Shown: positions 22,051-35,539, numbered from the stretch's first letter. The stretch: DNA of 64,000 nt from Mycteria americana (GCF_035582795.1 NC_134367.1:115468062-115532061), one strand, 5' to 3'. The notes: generated by a model not told the origin, from the letters alone. Program-made: numbers and translations.

Positions 22051-24030
22051 TGCACTCAAGCTCTGCCACTGCACCTCTGGGTGACACAAGGTAGGTCCCT
22101 TCTCTGTTCCTCTATTTCCCCATCTGGGTAGCAGAGTGGACACGTCCCTGAGCTCTGATCAGACAGCAAGCACTTGTGGGCACAGCAACCAATTGCTCTT
22201 TGAGGCAAGGACTCCTGCTGGTATCCTGCCAGCTGCCAGCTAGAACCAGCACCCGTCTTCAGGTTTGGAGCAGAGGGTCAGAAGTTCCCAGCAACCCCCA
22301 TCGCTTGCTGTATTCCCCTGTCTCTTGGAGTGCTGGTTCTGGGAGAGCCCAGCCCAGGGGATGTGCACCACTCACTTTGCTAAAGTGCCATCCCCTCTTC
22401 TTGCTCCCTTTGCTTTAGCTACTCCTGCCCTCAGCATTCCCTATGCAATATGAGCAGAGCCCCTTCTCCTTCTCTTTATGCAGGACATTACCCATGCTGG
22501 GAAGTGCTGGAGCCCAATACCACAAGTCAGGGACCTGCAGATAGCACCAATTGACCCAAAGACCCCCAAGGCAGTAAGAAGTGAGGTACTTCAGCTCTTC
22601 AGTCCATCCACCCCATAGCAATGTTTCAGGATACCTCAGCATGCATCTAAATATTTATTTATGCAAAGAAGTGAGAGGAAGAAACTTGATACTTTTGGAA
22701 AGAAACCAGTTTTAATCAGAGCTAGCAGGCACTACTGGAATCATCCAAATGAACTGCAAGCAATTAGACAATTAAAGTGAAGGTCAGTAGAAGTACACAC
22801 TAAGCAGCCATCCTGACAGAGCGTTTAAGTACAGAAGAGCTGGATACTGCAATTAAAACAGTTTGCACAAACACAGCTTTGTTGGATTAGGGACTGACTT
22901 CTCTAAACTCTACAAGAACAAATCAACCAGGCAACAGGATTCACACTGGTCATACTCAGAAGACAGACTCCTTCCCCACTGTGGCTAACAGCAGGTCTAG
23001 GACTTAGTGGATTTGAGTGCCATCAGCTTTGCCCCCCTCTACACCACACCCACACCCCCAATTCCTGCACAGCTGGAACATCATTTCCTATCTGAGAAAC
23101 CTGCCAGAGCAAAAGAGATTTGTCCCTTCACAGTTAACCAGTCCTATTCTACCACATGGAAAAGCAGGGTTGCCTTTCAAAAAAGGGAAGATTGCGAGGT
23201 GGGATGCAGGTGTTAAAGAGATGTTTTATCTCAAGTTTCACAGCAGACACCACTCCCCTGTTTGACCACAGCACTTTTTCCCTTTTGGCATCAGGAGTGG
23301 GCAAGTCCCCAGGATAACATGTAGAAAGACATGCAGAATGAAAACTCCGTAAAATGACAGTCCCTGTGTTCTGGAACTGCCCTAATGTGGGATTGCTGAC
23401 CCCCAGATCCAGGCATCCAAGCAGTAAAAGAGACCACCATCCTCTACAAATTCTCTTCATCCTGCCCTGCAAAGACCTGACTAAACACCCTCCTTCACCC
23501 AATCACTGTGACAGAGGGCAGTCAAAGGACACCTCAGCCACCCTGCTTGGAGCTGTGATACACTCCACGGAGACACCATAGCCCCCAAGGACAGGCAGGC
23601 CTGCCAAAGACCAAATAATGTCAGCACTTTTATCATTTGCATTTGCAAAATGGTTGCTTTACACTATAAAGGTCCAGTTTTCACCATCATAGGTTATCAG
23701 AGGAAGCATTAGTCAGGAACCAGGATGCTGTTGTGCTAAACACCACATGCAGGCACCCCAAAAGAAGACACACGACTTGCTATGATCCCCCTTGGACAAA
23801 TACAACTGATATCCTCAGGAAGACTTCCGCAGACAGTGCCTGGATCCATTCACCCAGCAAGATGTGGGGCTGGATTCTGCCCTTTCCCATCCAAACCAGC
23901 TTGCACTTGTCAAAACAGACGTGCTCCCAAAGCATCTCTGAAATTCTCCTGCAGAAGCTGCAGAGCACTGCTGGCTTCCACCATCTAAACCATACCACCC
24001 CCTTCTCAACTTGAAATCTCTCTGCACATC
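22051..24030. other. Unique sequence
   Basis: No gene recognised. A perfect POU octamer ATTTGCAT at 23635-23642 overlaps a second ATTTGCAAA. It sits in a small AT-rich patch and could be a transcription-factor site or chance. Confidence 0.45.
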
Positions 24031-24290
24031 TGTCCTGGTTTTGGCTGGGCTAGAGTTAATTTTCTTCCTGGTAGCTGCTATAGTGCTGTGCTTTGGATTT
24101 AGTATGAGAATAATGTTGATAACACCCTGATGTTTTAGTTGTTGCTAAGTAGTGCTTATACTAGTCAAGGACTTTTCAGCTTCCCCTGCTCTGCCAGGTA
24201 CACAAGAAGCTGGGAGGGGGCACAGCCAGGACAGCTGACCCAAACTGGCCAAAGGGCTATTCCATACCATATGAATGGTCATGCTCAGTA

Positions 24291-24296
24291 TATAAA
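24291..24296 (+). promoter_or_regulatory. LTR TATA box
   Basis: TATAAA within AGTATATAAACTGGGG lies about 260 bases into the LTR, at the expected place for the U3 core promoter. Confidence 0.7.
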
Positions 24297-24402
24297 CTGG
24301 GGGGAGCTGGCTGGGGGGCAGCGGTCGCTGCTTGGGGACTGGCTGGGCATCGGTCAGCGGGTGGTGAGCGGTTGCATTGTGCATCACTTGTTTTGTATAT
24401 TC

Positions 24403-24413
24403 TATTATTATTA

Positions 24414-24446
<33 letters not shown>
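24403..24446 (+). repeat. (ATT)n microsatellite inside the LTR
   Basis: About 14 ATT units with one interruption lie between the LTR TATA box and its poly(A) signal. The tract is a normal part of this LTR type and is expected to vary in length. Confidence 0.95.
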
Positions 24447-24463
24447 TCTTCCTTTGCTTTCCT

Positions 24464-24469
24464 ATTAAA
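24464..24469 (+). terminator. LTR polyadenylation signal
   Basis: ATTAAA lies 173 bases downstream of the TATA box and would mark the R region end. Confidence 0.6.
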
Positions 24470-24599
24470 CTGCCTTTCTCTCAACCCATGGGTTTTACTT
24501 TTTTTCTTCTGATTCTCTCCTGCATCCCACGGGGCGGGGGGGGAGGGTGAGCGAGCAGCTGTGGGGTACTTAGTTGCCGACTGGGGTTAAACCATGACA

Positions 24600-27500
24600 G
24601 TAACTTCCTTCACGAGCATCAAGGGAGCCAGGAGCACCTCCCCAGCTGGCAAATTCTCACTGCAAGAAAAAAAAAATCTTCATTGCTGGCTGTCTCCTTT
24701 CCATTCCCTGGTAAGAGGATTTAGAGCAGTCAATGACACAGGGTTCAAATTGGGTATGTAGGTGAGGCCGTGCCTGCTAGCTGTGCCTATAGCACAGTCT
24801 GGGCAGCTGGTGTCCGGGCACAGGGAGGGGAAGGCAATCTGCATTTCCCCCTCAGGAGCTGCAAGATGCATTTTGAATGGGGACCAAGCAAGAACCCAGA
24901 GGTCCCAGCTGGCCCCTCTAGAGGAGGCCTGTCTGCCAGCAGTCAGGAGATCCAATCCCAGTTAATTTTGTACATCTAGAAACTCTGTTAATCTCAGAGG
25001 CTGAATTGTTCAGGCAAAGCTCTGCTCATCAGTGTGACCCACTCAGGGAACCTCTCCTTGTTGCTGGAAGTCCTGCTTGTTCATACATGCTAGGTGACCT
25101 ATTGATTTTAGCACATCTGAATGTAACACAGAGCCCACACTCCTGGAGAAGTGCGAGAACCCTTTTGTATGCCCCCTACGTACCAGGCAGCACAGCGAAG
25201 GGAAGCCTGCATGGAGAGCTAACGCTGACAAGCGTTCCTGCATGGGGTTCACCTTAGGGAGTCCTGGTCACTAGAGGAGAAAGCAGTCTCCAGAAACATA
25301 CCCTTATCCAGAGCAGGAGACATTAAAAGTTTCCTTTAGTTTACCAGATAAAAAGCTTCATGCAAACCATGACAAAGCAGCCAGCTGGCAATGTGGGCAA
25401 GCAGGAAACAGTGACTCCCTTAGGGGAGAGCAGTCCCGGCTTGAAATACTCAACAGGTCCTTTGGCAGAGAACTGGACCCAGGACTACACAGTGCTGCCT
25501 CCCTCTGCCTCTTTCTGGAAGGTGTATCGAAAGGAGCCATTTGTTCTTTACCTCCATTCAGCCTTTTGGAAAGTAAAAAAAAAAACAAATTAATACCTCT
25601 GCAGATTGCGTGGTTATGGGGCCTGACACATTAATAAGGCAGAAAAACATTTTCTGCTCTAAAAATCTGGAGCACATTTGTCTCCCACCCACGTAACTTA
25701 GCCAATGTACCAGAAGCAAACCAGCTCCTGAAAGTCATCCCCTCTGTGCAGAGTTTAGCACCCCCAGCCACCTCTCCAGAACTGCAATCCCCTGCTGTCC
25801 TGGTCTCTAGACTGCCTGAAATTCCACTTTCCTCAGGCTTCTTAGATTACTTGCTTTAAAATTAATCTGAAGAGCACTACAGTGAATTGCTCCTTGAAAT
25901 GAGCTTTTTTGGAAAGTTAAATGTCAGCCTTTCCCAGTGCCCACTTCAGCGCAGACTTTAGAAAGAGTTATCACCTCCCCATACCAATGTAAAAAGCTAA
26001 TAAACCTCATTAGGTTAACCCCTGCCATGTTGCCAGAGAGCCTGTTTGAGGGATTGTCCCAGTGAGGAAACGCTGGCACGGTGCCCAGGTCTTGTAGAGA
26101 TCTATGTCCAAGGTGCATTTTGGTCCTAACAGCTAGATGCAGGCCGTCACCCCGGCTGCCATACAAGTGCAAGCCGAGCATGCAGCCCAAGACAGGAGCT
26201 CCAGTGCCCTCCCAAGCCTCCTTGATCTGGGTGACCAAGGCACAAGCAGCCAAAGGCCCAACGCTGCACACTTACAGATTTAGTAAAAGGACCCATTGAC
26301 CTGTTTCTTTATTTTGCAGCCTGTTTGCAAAAAGCTTGAGTACCCCTTGCACAGAGGATATGAGTAATCATTTGTGCGTCTTTCTGCTTCCTATTTGCCC
26401 AAAGAGCCCAGGGCCAGACCCTCATGAATTTGTCCTCTGCAGAGTCATGTGTAGACTTGCAAACCAGCTGTGCTTCACCTGTGACACACCAAGTTCAACA
26501 GTGCCCAAGCTTGCTGGAAAGCCCAACTCATGCCCTTTGAGACAAAGGAACTTGCACTTCTACCCTCTGACAGATCCCATTGAATAGATGACAGGCAGAA
26601 ACTCCTGCCAAGCCTCCCAACATGCACCGCTGCACTGTCAGAAACCACCCTACTCTGTACCATAATAGTAACCGTGCTTAGCAAAGAAAACTGGGGTGTA
26701 GCCTGCTACAAGACATTTCAACAACAAAAGCAAGGCACAGGAACCACAGCCAGCTGCTCCTTGACTGGAATCCCTGAGCATCCCAGGCTTATTTCTGCAT
26801 GCTTGTGCCAAACCACGCACTGCTGCACAACACAAAGAGCCAGAAAACCTTCAGCACAGAGCTGCCTGCTCTTTTCAAACAGTATCAACACACACAGCCA
26901 GTAAGCCTTCAAACACTGCCTGCAAATCCAGCCCAGGACATAGCAATGCTAGTGATGTCTTCTCATCTCACCTCTTCATGAAAGCAAGGCACTGTCCCAA
27001 GCACAAGACTACCCCGGAAAGGTATCTCTTCTCATCTTGGTCCAAAGTGTGTTGCTTTACTCACTGGGAAGAGCACAGCCCCCTTGCCTCACATAATGGG
27101 ATTATGTGGAAAGACTGACATGTTGCAGGAGATGGACCTTCGGCACGTGCTCAGAGACATAATTTGTCATAATCAGAAGCTGCACTACCACATCTCTCAC
27201 CCCCACCACTGAAATGCTGTTGTGCACCGTGCAAAATCCAATTAGCCATGGCAGAAAGTTAACTGCAACAGACACTGAAAGGGCTTCATCCTTAGAAGGG
27301 GGATGCGCAAAGAAGACTTGAGAACTCATTTGACAGCAGAAAGGTGCCTAATCAGTGTGCAGTACCAATGCAGGGAAGGGAGGTTGGACTGCATTTTCTA
27401 GCCTTGTGTATCAGGACTGCATGATAACCCTGATGGCTCATTCAGCTGCTGGCCAAAACCCACTCCCATGCAGGAGCTGGTGGGTCAATACTTCTGGTCT

Positions 27501-30500
27501 CCACTCTCAATGGCTGTGGGGCATAGGATATTACTTGAGAGGTAGAAAACATCCCATTGCTATCCCATGCCTTTACCTCCCTAGACTACCGGAGCCACTG
27601 CTGAAGGAGCAGGAAAGCAACATCTCAAGGACACTGCTGTCACTGTAGGATGGTAGGAAGAGTGCATTTCCACAGCTCCCACCAACTTCTGGGCCCTGCA
27701 CTGTCCGTCTGAGCTACTAGAAACAAGTAATTCATTCATCTTCTCCAGCATGGAGAAATGCACTTCCAGCTTCCAGTCCCACTGGTGCCAGCCAGACCCT
27801 GAACTACTGCAGAGGATTTCTGTCTGTAAGGGCACAAGCTTGGGGCTGCTTGCAGGAGGTCCAACTTTTGTCGATTTTGTCCCAGGCCTGGGTTTCACCA
27901 GCAGAAACTAGCATCTTCTAAATCACTCTCCTACACTGGTGTTGGGAGCTTTGGGTGTCCAAAAGGAAAAGCAAGGACACTGAAAGAAAGGACATCAGGA
28001 AGATCTGGGAAGTCCTCCTTCCAGCATGACCTCAGTGTCTGAATCAGAGAGCCAGTGAGGAAGCCTCCAGCAGCCCTGGGCTGAGCTTTTCAGCCTCTAC
28101 ATCCTGGAGAAATTGTTAATGAGCACAGAGCAGACTCAGAAGACAATCCCAGACCACTGAAGTGGCTACAGAACTGATTGCTATCACCAAGAGTGCAAGA
28201 TTGGGTCAAAAGTAAGGCCAACAACTTCAAGACTTAAGTCTTTAGTAGCTTAAGTATTGATGCTCTTGCTTTCTCTCAAGCTGTCTTCCCCCTTCCATCC
28301 AAGCAAGCGGGATTTGGAGATTGCATTTTGTTAGGGCAGAAAGGCTGAGAGGTTGATCTATTCTGATCAAGCCTGGGACACCTAGGGAGTGTGTTTGCTC
28401 CTGCTGCTGAGAAGATGAACTCAGATGCTCATGGGTGCTCAGAGGCTAGCCCTTGCTAACAGAGGGCTCTCCAAAAGAAACAAACAAGGCTAGTCCCTTT
28501 TGGTTTGCCTCAGGAGAGCTGTGGATGGAAGTCTCTAAAGAAGGTTCCAACCCCTACAACACATAAGAGAAACAGCAACAGCAAAACCCAGTCTGACTTT
28601 TCACTTGAATATAAGGGAAAGGAGATAACGCTCAGGCCCTAAAGCAATAGAGGTGACTACAGCAACGAGTCCTGGGAGAGAAAAGAGAGCAATGCTGGAT
28701 GATTGCTAGAGGAGCAGAATCGGCAAAGCATTGAAGAAACAGCTCTCAAAGCAAGAGGTTTGAAAGGAAGAGCAGTTTAGCACCACCTATATCTATAAGC
28801 CACACTCGGCAGCAACAGGCTGGTGGAGAGTCATTTTGGGAGGTTGTGTCCACGGCTTTTCTGGAACCAGTCTACCTCATGCCCACATCTTTGCTGTAAG
28901 GTCTGCAGTTCTGCCCTTTTACACTCTCGTGTATACCCCACACCCAGATAAGGTGTAGGCAGACTCTAGCAGATGGGCTACTTGGCTTTGCTTGTGGTAT
29001 CTCATATCTCACAGCCTCTGTTCTTTCCAGCATCTCTTCCTACACCAAATCTTCCCCTTCTGCTCCAGACCCAGAAAGGTGTCTCAGTTGACAAATTCAG
29101 CACTGGCAGCCTGTTCTCCAGCACCCCTGTGCTGCCCTGCACCACTCTTTAAAAGGCCCTTTTTACTGTACAACTGAAGTATGAAAAAAGGAGCTCTCCA
29201 AACAGTGCAACCAGAATATTTTCATCCAAGATTTCTTGGTGAAACACCAAGCATAGCTCATGCTACTGTGCCTGGGTACAACAACAGAACTGGGTTAGGT
29301 TTTAAGCCTTTTCACCAAAGCAGTTTTTCCAGCATACACTGTATCATGAACATTAGTATAAAAGCGGGTCTGTTAAAAAGTTGTCTTCAAAATCTTCAAA
29401 ATGTGTGTCAAAAAAAAAAATCTGTAGTTTTTCCTCCTTCCCCACCCCATGTTGCATTTCAGGCACCTTCCAAATTTGCTTTTTGTTGTGTAGTCTTCTT
29501 TGCAGACCTGTGGTAACTGGAAGAGAGAGCAGTGTAAGGGGATTTCTAGATCATTACAGCTTTGATAACACAATATGTAACCAAATACTGAGCTGCAGAA
29601 GAGAATAACATTAAAAATTAATGCATTCATTGAACCTTAGGTAAAATTCAGTTCTTCAGTGGTCTGTGCACAAGAAAAGAGTACTTCATAAAAATAAATG
29701 AAACAAGAGTCAGTGGGAAAAACTATAGATTTGTTCCTCTCACAAAAATATATACCTTGAATTCCCAAAGAAAAGTCCTCTTCACAGTTCAGAAATCACC
29801 CAGGCTAGCCTCAGGCACTGAGAGCATAAATCAAGTTTTCTCCACTTCCAGGGCTTAGACTCTTGAAACGGTTGGATCTAATGGCTAATCCTAAAAGCAA
29901 CCTTATAAATTTCTCTTAGGACACATCATCGCAAGTACTGAAAAAATTACTTTGGAGTGAAACAGAGAGCAACTAAAATAAGCAAAAACTGACTTTGGTA
30001 AACTGCCAAGTGACATTACCATTACACTGATCTAGAGGACATTAGTTTCCAGCAGTACCATCACTGTAACTTCATCTTCATCTGTTTGTTTTGTTCCACC
30101 TCTTGGCTTTCAAGGACAGCCACACATCAAAGTAACTCACAGAAATGGTGGTGGAGGAAGAAATATTGAGCTACAAATAGGTGGTAGACAAGCACGTTTT
30201 TCTGGGATGCTTTCCTGGGAGCTAAGGCTGTTAGCTCAATGGGTTTGGGATCTGACCCCAGTAAGCCCACAATCTCCAGTCCACATACCATGCAGATGAG
30301 TTTCACAGACTTGCTCATTCATTCCCACGCTTCCAAAACTGCCCCTTGCGCTACACTGGCTCCCAGTCTCTCCTTAGCCCTTTTACCTTACGTGCACACA
30401 ACTCTGTGTCAGGCACCATGGAAATGGGCCCTTCTTACCCCCAACACAGCAAGGCAGCCACCCCTGGGCTCCCAGGAGGACCATGGCTTCAAACACATGC

Positions 30501-30741
30501 CTATCCTGAGCCCCAGCTTTGAGACTCCCGCAAAAGTCTTTTACCCTTGACTTCTAGAGAACACTGGGCATGAATTGTCCCTGCAGGAATCACCAAGGAG
30601 CAGATGGCGATGGAGAAGGATGAGTCCAGGCTTTGGCATACATCTGCACCTTTGCTGTCACTCTTAGGTGTCACAAGGTAGAGTTAATGAAGCTGGTATC
30701 CAACTCTGGAGAAGATCAGAGGAGAGGAAGAGTGTGATCAT
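24600..30741. other. Unique sequence, no gene recognised
   Basis: I see no transposon, RNA gene or convincing exon over about 6 kb. Open frames are short and occur on both strands at background density. Confidence 0.45.
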
Positions 30742-30920
30742 GTGCTCACAGAAGCATTGGTGGGAAGGACCTCTGCAGGTCTCTACTCCATAATCTCTCT
30801 CAAAGCAGCAATAGCACCAAAACTAGATCGGATCAGTTGCAGCATTGTCTAGCAGAGTCTTGAAAACCTCCACGGAAAGAGATCCCACTCTCCTGCCCCC
30901 AGTGACCTGCCCCAGGGCTG
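30742..30920 (-). mobile_element. Old CR1 3'-end fragment
   Basis: Plus-strand landmarks are TGGGAAGGACCTCTGCAGGT, then AGAGTCTTGAAAACCTCCAC, then GAGATCCCAC and a CCTGCCCCAG-like segment. These appear in the order of a reverse-complemented CR1 tail. Divergence is high. Confidence 0.7.
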
Positions 30921-33469
30921 CTCCTGAAACCAACTCAACCTCCCACACCTCATCTTGTGGACATTGCATATTTTCATGTTGTCTGGCACTGCCTGAACAA
31001 TTTAGCCCCGTCATCCATGCAACTGCCCTTCAAGTATCTGGTGGGGGAAATAAGACAGCAATCAGAAACTGATGTATATTAATAATCCTTATTATCATGA
31101 ATAAACTATTCTTCACCTGTCACACGTGAAAGTAGGACAGGTTCAGGAAAAAAATTAGTCTTTAGTGAGCAACAATTTAAAGTAGTTAAACATTGTGACA
31201 GGCTATCTGCATACACACTGAGTATTTTGTATGTATTCAAGCATCAGCTGTTGGAAAACAGCGAAGTTTTATTTTCTGCGCAGAAGGAAGAAACGATAAA
31301 CCTGTGCAGTCTGTTAAGCACCTCCATTATAGCATGAAAACAGCACAGCAAGACAGATTGTTTATTTAAAACAGCTTAACTGTAACATAACACCCAAATC
31401 CTTTTAGCTGATAATGGAAATGGTTGGGCATGAATATCCATTTTAAACATGTTTATGTTCACGCTTCACAGAAAGGTCAAAATTAATGTTATACCAAAAG
31501 AATTTTTCAAAGTACAATTATCTTGACTCTTGGAGCAAAGAGCATTCCTATTAGGTTTACCACCTGGAGTTTAAATTTCACATTTTTTATGGTTTTTTTT
31601 TTTAAAAACTAAGTACCTCACAGATTATATTGGGAGCAGATTATATTATATAAGAGATCTCATAGCTACTAGCTATAATGCCCACTAGCTGCTTTTCCTC
31701 CACTAACCCACCAACCCTAATTCCCTGGGGGTTCATAAGTGATGTCTCCAAAGACCATGTGGAAGTTATTTTTTTGTCTGATTAGCCTGCTAGTCTCATT
31801 GCCACATTTGTCTCAGTTAAACTCAAGGACTCATGTCTCTCCTCTTGCAGGCACTTCCCCAGAGACAGTGGGAAGGGAGCAGATTAAAAAACCATACTAA
31901 CCAATCTCACGAACGCAACAGTCACACAGAAAAACCATACTTTTCCTACACCCTAAAGCCTGCTATTTCCCTCCTCATTTTCACAAGCTTCTCAAGCCTA
32001 TTTGTTGGCATTCTTACAGTGATCCAACGCTCTCTGTGAGCAGATGGCATCAAGCTCAGAAATCTTACACATGCCATGTTACATCAAGGCCTGGCTGACT
32101 CGAAGCTATTCCCGGTGTGGTATTATTGACTTTCTTGGAGTAAGCAGTAAACCCATCTTCGGAGTTTTCAGGCTGTTGTATTAGCAAGAGCAAGCAAACG
32201 CATAAGCCAGATTTTCTTGGATGCTGATCTGTTTACAAAGAGTGTATCTCAACATCTTATTTCTTCAAAGTGTGGTTCAGAGAGAAAACAGTTTATCTGC
32301 TAATTCCAAGCCTACTTTTCCACTCAGTCCTCTGCCCAACGAGTACGGTTGGCTTTCTCCTCTCATTATTGCCAGAAGGACTCTTCCTTCCCTGTCCTCC
32401 ACCTCCCTCCCCAGTCAAGTTCTCTCTTCTCTCCCTCCTCGCCCCAACAGACATACAGATCATCGTGACCTGCTCAGTCCTCAGCTCCCACACTTTCATC
32501 CAGCCTAGCCTTTGGATAGTAGCCTTCACTCATTCAGCCATCACTGTGCAGAAAAGAATTTCATTGCTCCTTCAGTTGCCGTCTGTGAAAGATATCCACA
32601 GGACACGTCAATATCAGCAAGGTCTATGTTTGCACATGGAAGAAAGCTGTTCTAGCTGGGACCCACCACAACAGAGATACCTCTAAAACAGGCTCAACAA
32701 GTAGTTGAGTTACTTCAGCACACCCCAGCCAGGAATGAGCCCGTACATAGCAGGGAAGCCCTTCCTTCTTTATCACAGCTCTGGATGGGACTGCTTCTTT
32801 CCCCATCAAATCCCAGCTCAGATTTTGCACTTGCCTGCATTTTTGCACAGGAGCCATCAAATGTAATGCTCTTAGGAGCCAGGCATGTTGGAAGAAGAAA
32901 ACTCCAGTTCTCTGCTCTGCTGCAGTTAGTGCCTTGCCAGTGAAGCAATTATAACCATGCTGTGTTTGACCTGATGAGCCCCAGCCAAGGTTTTGTATGC
33001 CAGATAAGCATCTAGGCCTGGGCTTTTATCAGCTGCACTGAAATGAAAGTGATGAAAAGGTGGTAAGGCTCCATATAGAGGGATCTACACAGCTAGGAGG
33101 AGGTTGGAGGAGAACAAACCTGTCCTTTTCAGGTGTGCCCTTTGAGTCTTCCTCCTGCTCCTTGATTTCCGTGCTCCTAAACCCAAGTTTATAAGAAAGG
33201 CTGTTCATCTCCACCACTTGGAGTTTGCACTGCGTCACATAGCACCAAAAATCGGTCTGTGCTGCTGTAACAGAAGGTGCAAAGAGATGCACCAGTTTGC
33301 ACAGAAGAGCACGCAGAAGGGAGCCAGAAATTCTGCTGAGGACAGTGTATGTGTGCTCAGCATTGGTGGTGATGCACCACAGGGCACAGTCCAACATCAA
33401 GAGCAGCAACTACTCCTGGCACACCAGCGGCCTCAGCACAGGCTGAGCTCCCAAGGAAGGATGTAGCAC
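30921..33469. other. Unique sequence, AT-rich in part
   Basis: No gene recognised. The block at about 31080-31680 is AT-rich and free of recognisable repeats. It could include conserved regulatory sequence, but that cannot be tested here. Confidence 0.45.
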
Positions 33470-34266
33470 TGCAGGCCTGGGGCTGCAGGACATACCTGGA
33501 GTCCCTCAATGAGGCTGGGGCAGGGGAAAGGGTCTTCTTGCCTGCAGAAGGTGAGCCCTTGTTGAGGAGCTGCAGGAGGAGGTGGGAAGCCTGCACAGCA
33601 TCAGAGATTATGAAAAAGAGTCTGTGCCAACAGGTTGGTAACCTGGTGAGGAGCGCTTTAAACTAGGAAGGATCAGGGGAGGGGGGAATGACAACCCCCA
33701 GCTACATAAGGAAGTGGTGTAGTGCATTGACAGCAAAGTCTGCAGGGTGATATGGAGAAGACAGACCTCATAATCAACAGTGCAGGGCTGAAGAGGGCTC
33801 AGCCCCAGAGTATGGACACAGTTAAGGAAGTTCCTACAAGACAGCATCATGGAGAAAGCTCTCACACATTCTTCCTTGAAATCAGCATGACTGGGTGCTT
33901 CTCTGAAGTGCTTGAACACTAATCCATGCAGCATGGGGAACAGGAGGAATTAGAATTCTGTGTGCAATTACAGGGCTATGATCTCATTTAGATCATGGAG
34001 ACATGGTGCTTCACGTGGTGCCTCCAGGCTCATGTGCCTGGAGGGCTGTGATGGACAGACACAGCTCTTTAGGCAGCACTGGCCAGAACAGCAAGGATGG
34101 GGAGCTCTCTCAAGAAGAGAGAAGCAGGAAGATAGGAAGCTTTGCTTTGGATGGATGATCAGTCAGCTGAGACCTAATGGGTCAGGCTCTGAGCAACCTG
34201 CTCTAGTTGACGCTGTTTTGGGAGTTGGACTAAATAGTCTTCAGAGATGCCTTCTGTAACTCTCTG
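33470..34266 (+). mobile_element. CR1 LINE with large internal deletion (ORF1 end and EN start joined to 3' UTR)
   Basis: The 5' part matches the end of CR1 ORF1, with an EELQEEVGSLHSIRDYEKE-like reading at about 33558-33614. The inter-ORF segment with GCTTTAAACTAGG (33655-33667) follows. Next comes the beginning of the ORF2 endonuclease, near 33930-34180. It starts at an AGCATGGGGAACAGGAGGAA stretch and continues through the VCVQLQGYDLI-like region, which is frameshifted. At about 34184 the sequence jumps to the CR1 3' end (TGAGCAACCTGCTCTAG, then eroded octamers to about 34266). Roughly 3 kb of ORF2, including all of the RT, is missing. The copy is non-functional. Confidence 0.82.
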
Positions 34267-35539
34267 ATCCATCAGCACAAATTCCTGCATATTTGTCTAG
34301 CAGAAAGGCCATACACAGAAAACAAGACTTAGTTCCCCCCAAATACAGCATGGGTCAACCTTAACCTCCTTTTCTCCCCTTATTCATGGGCTTTTTCTTC
34401 TCTTTGACTCCTTTCTGCTTAGAAAGGGAGAAAATTAAAGAACATGCCGTACCTGCTGAAAGTGAGGACTCCAGGGGACTCATTAACCATCCAAATTAGG
34501 TACATCATATGGAGTTCTGCCAATGAAGAAGGACAGTACATGTTCAATTAATTTGATCAGAGTCTCAGAGAGTGTTCCTACACAATACAAAGGTGAAGCC
34601 GAACGCATCGTTCTTAATGACCGTGCCATGTGCAAACAATACTATCTATTAGTTACACAAATTACACACACGCCTACAACTTTACAGAGAGTTTTCAGAA
34701 GTCTTTTTTTGTGGGGTTTTCTGAGACATCTCTGTAAGTGTATCCTTTACCCACCAGATGTAATTGTCTGGCTAATGGACCATAAGAGTTATTTAAAGGT
34801 TGTTCTTTGTTACTTTGGCCTTGGCTTTTACATGTACAGTATGTACCTATTTCCCATTGTGCATGAAGCATGTTACAGTAAAGCTAACTCTCCTTGTCAA
34901 TAATGAAGCAGAGGAGTCAGCTAACAAATCCTGTTCTCCAGAGGCATTCAAGTAAATTTCTTCCACCTAATGGATTTTGGACAAAATAGACCAAAAAGAA
35001 CAAAATCACCAACCCCCATTCAGATCCAGGAGCTTAGCACAGGTGGATCTTTTAAGGAAAGCTTTTAAGATTTGGGGTTCAGTGAAAAACAATGATGTGA
35101 TATCTGCTGTTTAGACTGTTTAAACCGCTAGCCCAACACACACAAAATGGTAGTAATTTCACCTCATGTACATTGGCAGGGAATCTGCCCCTGAAAAAAT
35201 GAACCAAGATGGACAAATGACCTTTGAATTCATGAGAGAGGCAGAGAAGGGGGTTTACTCAGAGTTACTTGGCACACAAAGGTCTACAGTACTCACTACG
35301 CTGAGAGAAGATAGGCTCGTGAATGCCTGCCTGGTACAGCTGTACCTTCAGGCTCAACAGGTCCTACCCTAACTGCCAGAAGCTAGGAAGGACCTTCAAA
35401 GAGAAACAACTGGTTTTGCACCTCATTTCTTCTGGCCACTGTCAGAAAGACAAGACCTGGGCCACAAGAGCTCCCTTTTCTCAATATCCTTTTTTAACAA
35501 CAAGGACAGTCCCACAGTACCTGAATGAGGAGAGCAGAG
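34267..35539. other. Unique sequence
   Basis: An open frame of about 126 codons at 34523-34903 lies in AT-rich DNA. It has no family signature and no nearby start or splice context that I trust, so I do not call it a gene. Confidence 0.4.

Larger units (their letters stand above)
24031..24599 (+). mobile_element. Solo LTR, avian ERVL-like, complete TG...CA
   Basis: It begins TGTCCTGGTTTTGGCTGGGC and ends GGGGTTAAACCATGACA, so it has the retroviral TG/CA ends. Inside are a TATA box (TATAAA at 24291-24296), an (ATT)n tract, and a poly(A) signal ATTAAA at 24464-24469, which gives a recognisable U3-R-U5 order. I recognise this LTR as one widespread in non-galliform birds and associated with ERVL-type elements; that is from memory. 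No primer-binding site, internal coding region or second LTR is present, so it is a solo LTR left by recombination. The five bases on each side (ACATC and GTAAC) do not match, so no target-site duplication is visible. Confidence 0.9.

Noticed and set aside
33029..33409. 126-codon minus-strand open frame ending near the CR1 start
   Set aside because: No known family and no supporting splice or promoter signals. It lies just upstream of the CR1 ORF1 end and may partly overlap diverged CR1 5' sequence.
34523..34903. 126-codon plus-strand open frame with hydrophobic residues
   Set aside because: It lies in AT-rich DNA, matches no family, and has no splice or promoter context. It is within the range expected by chance in 64 kb.
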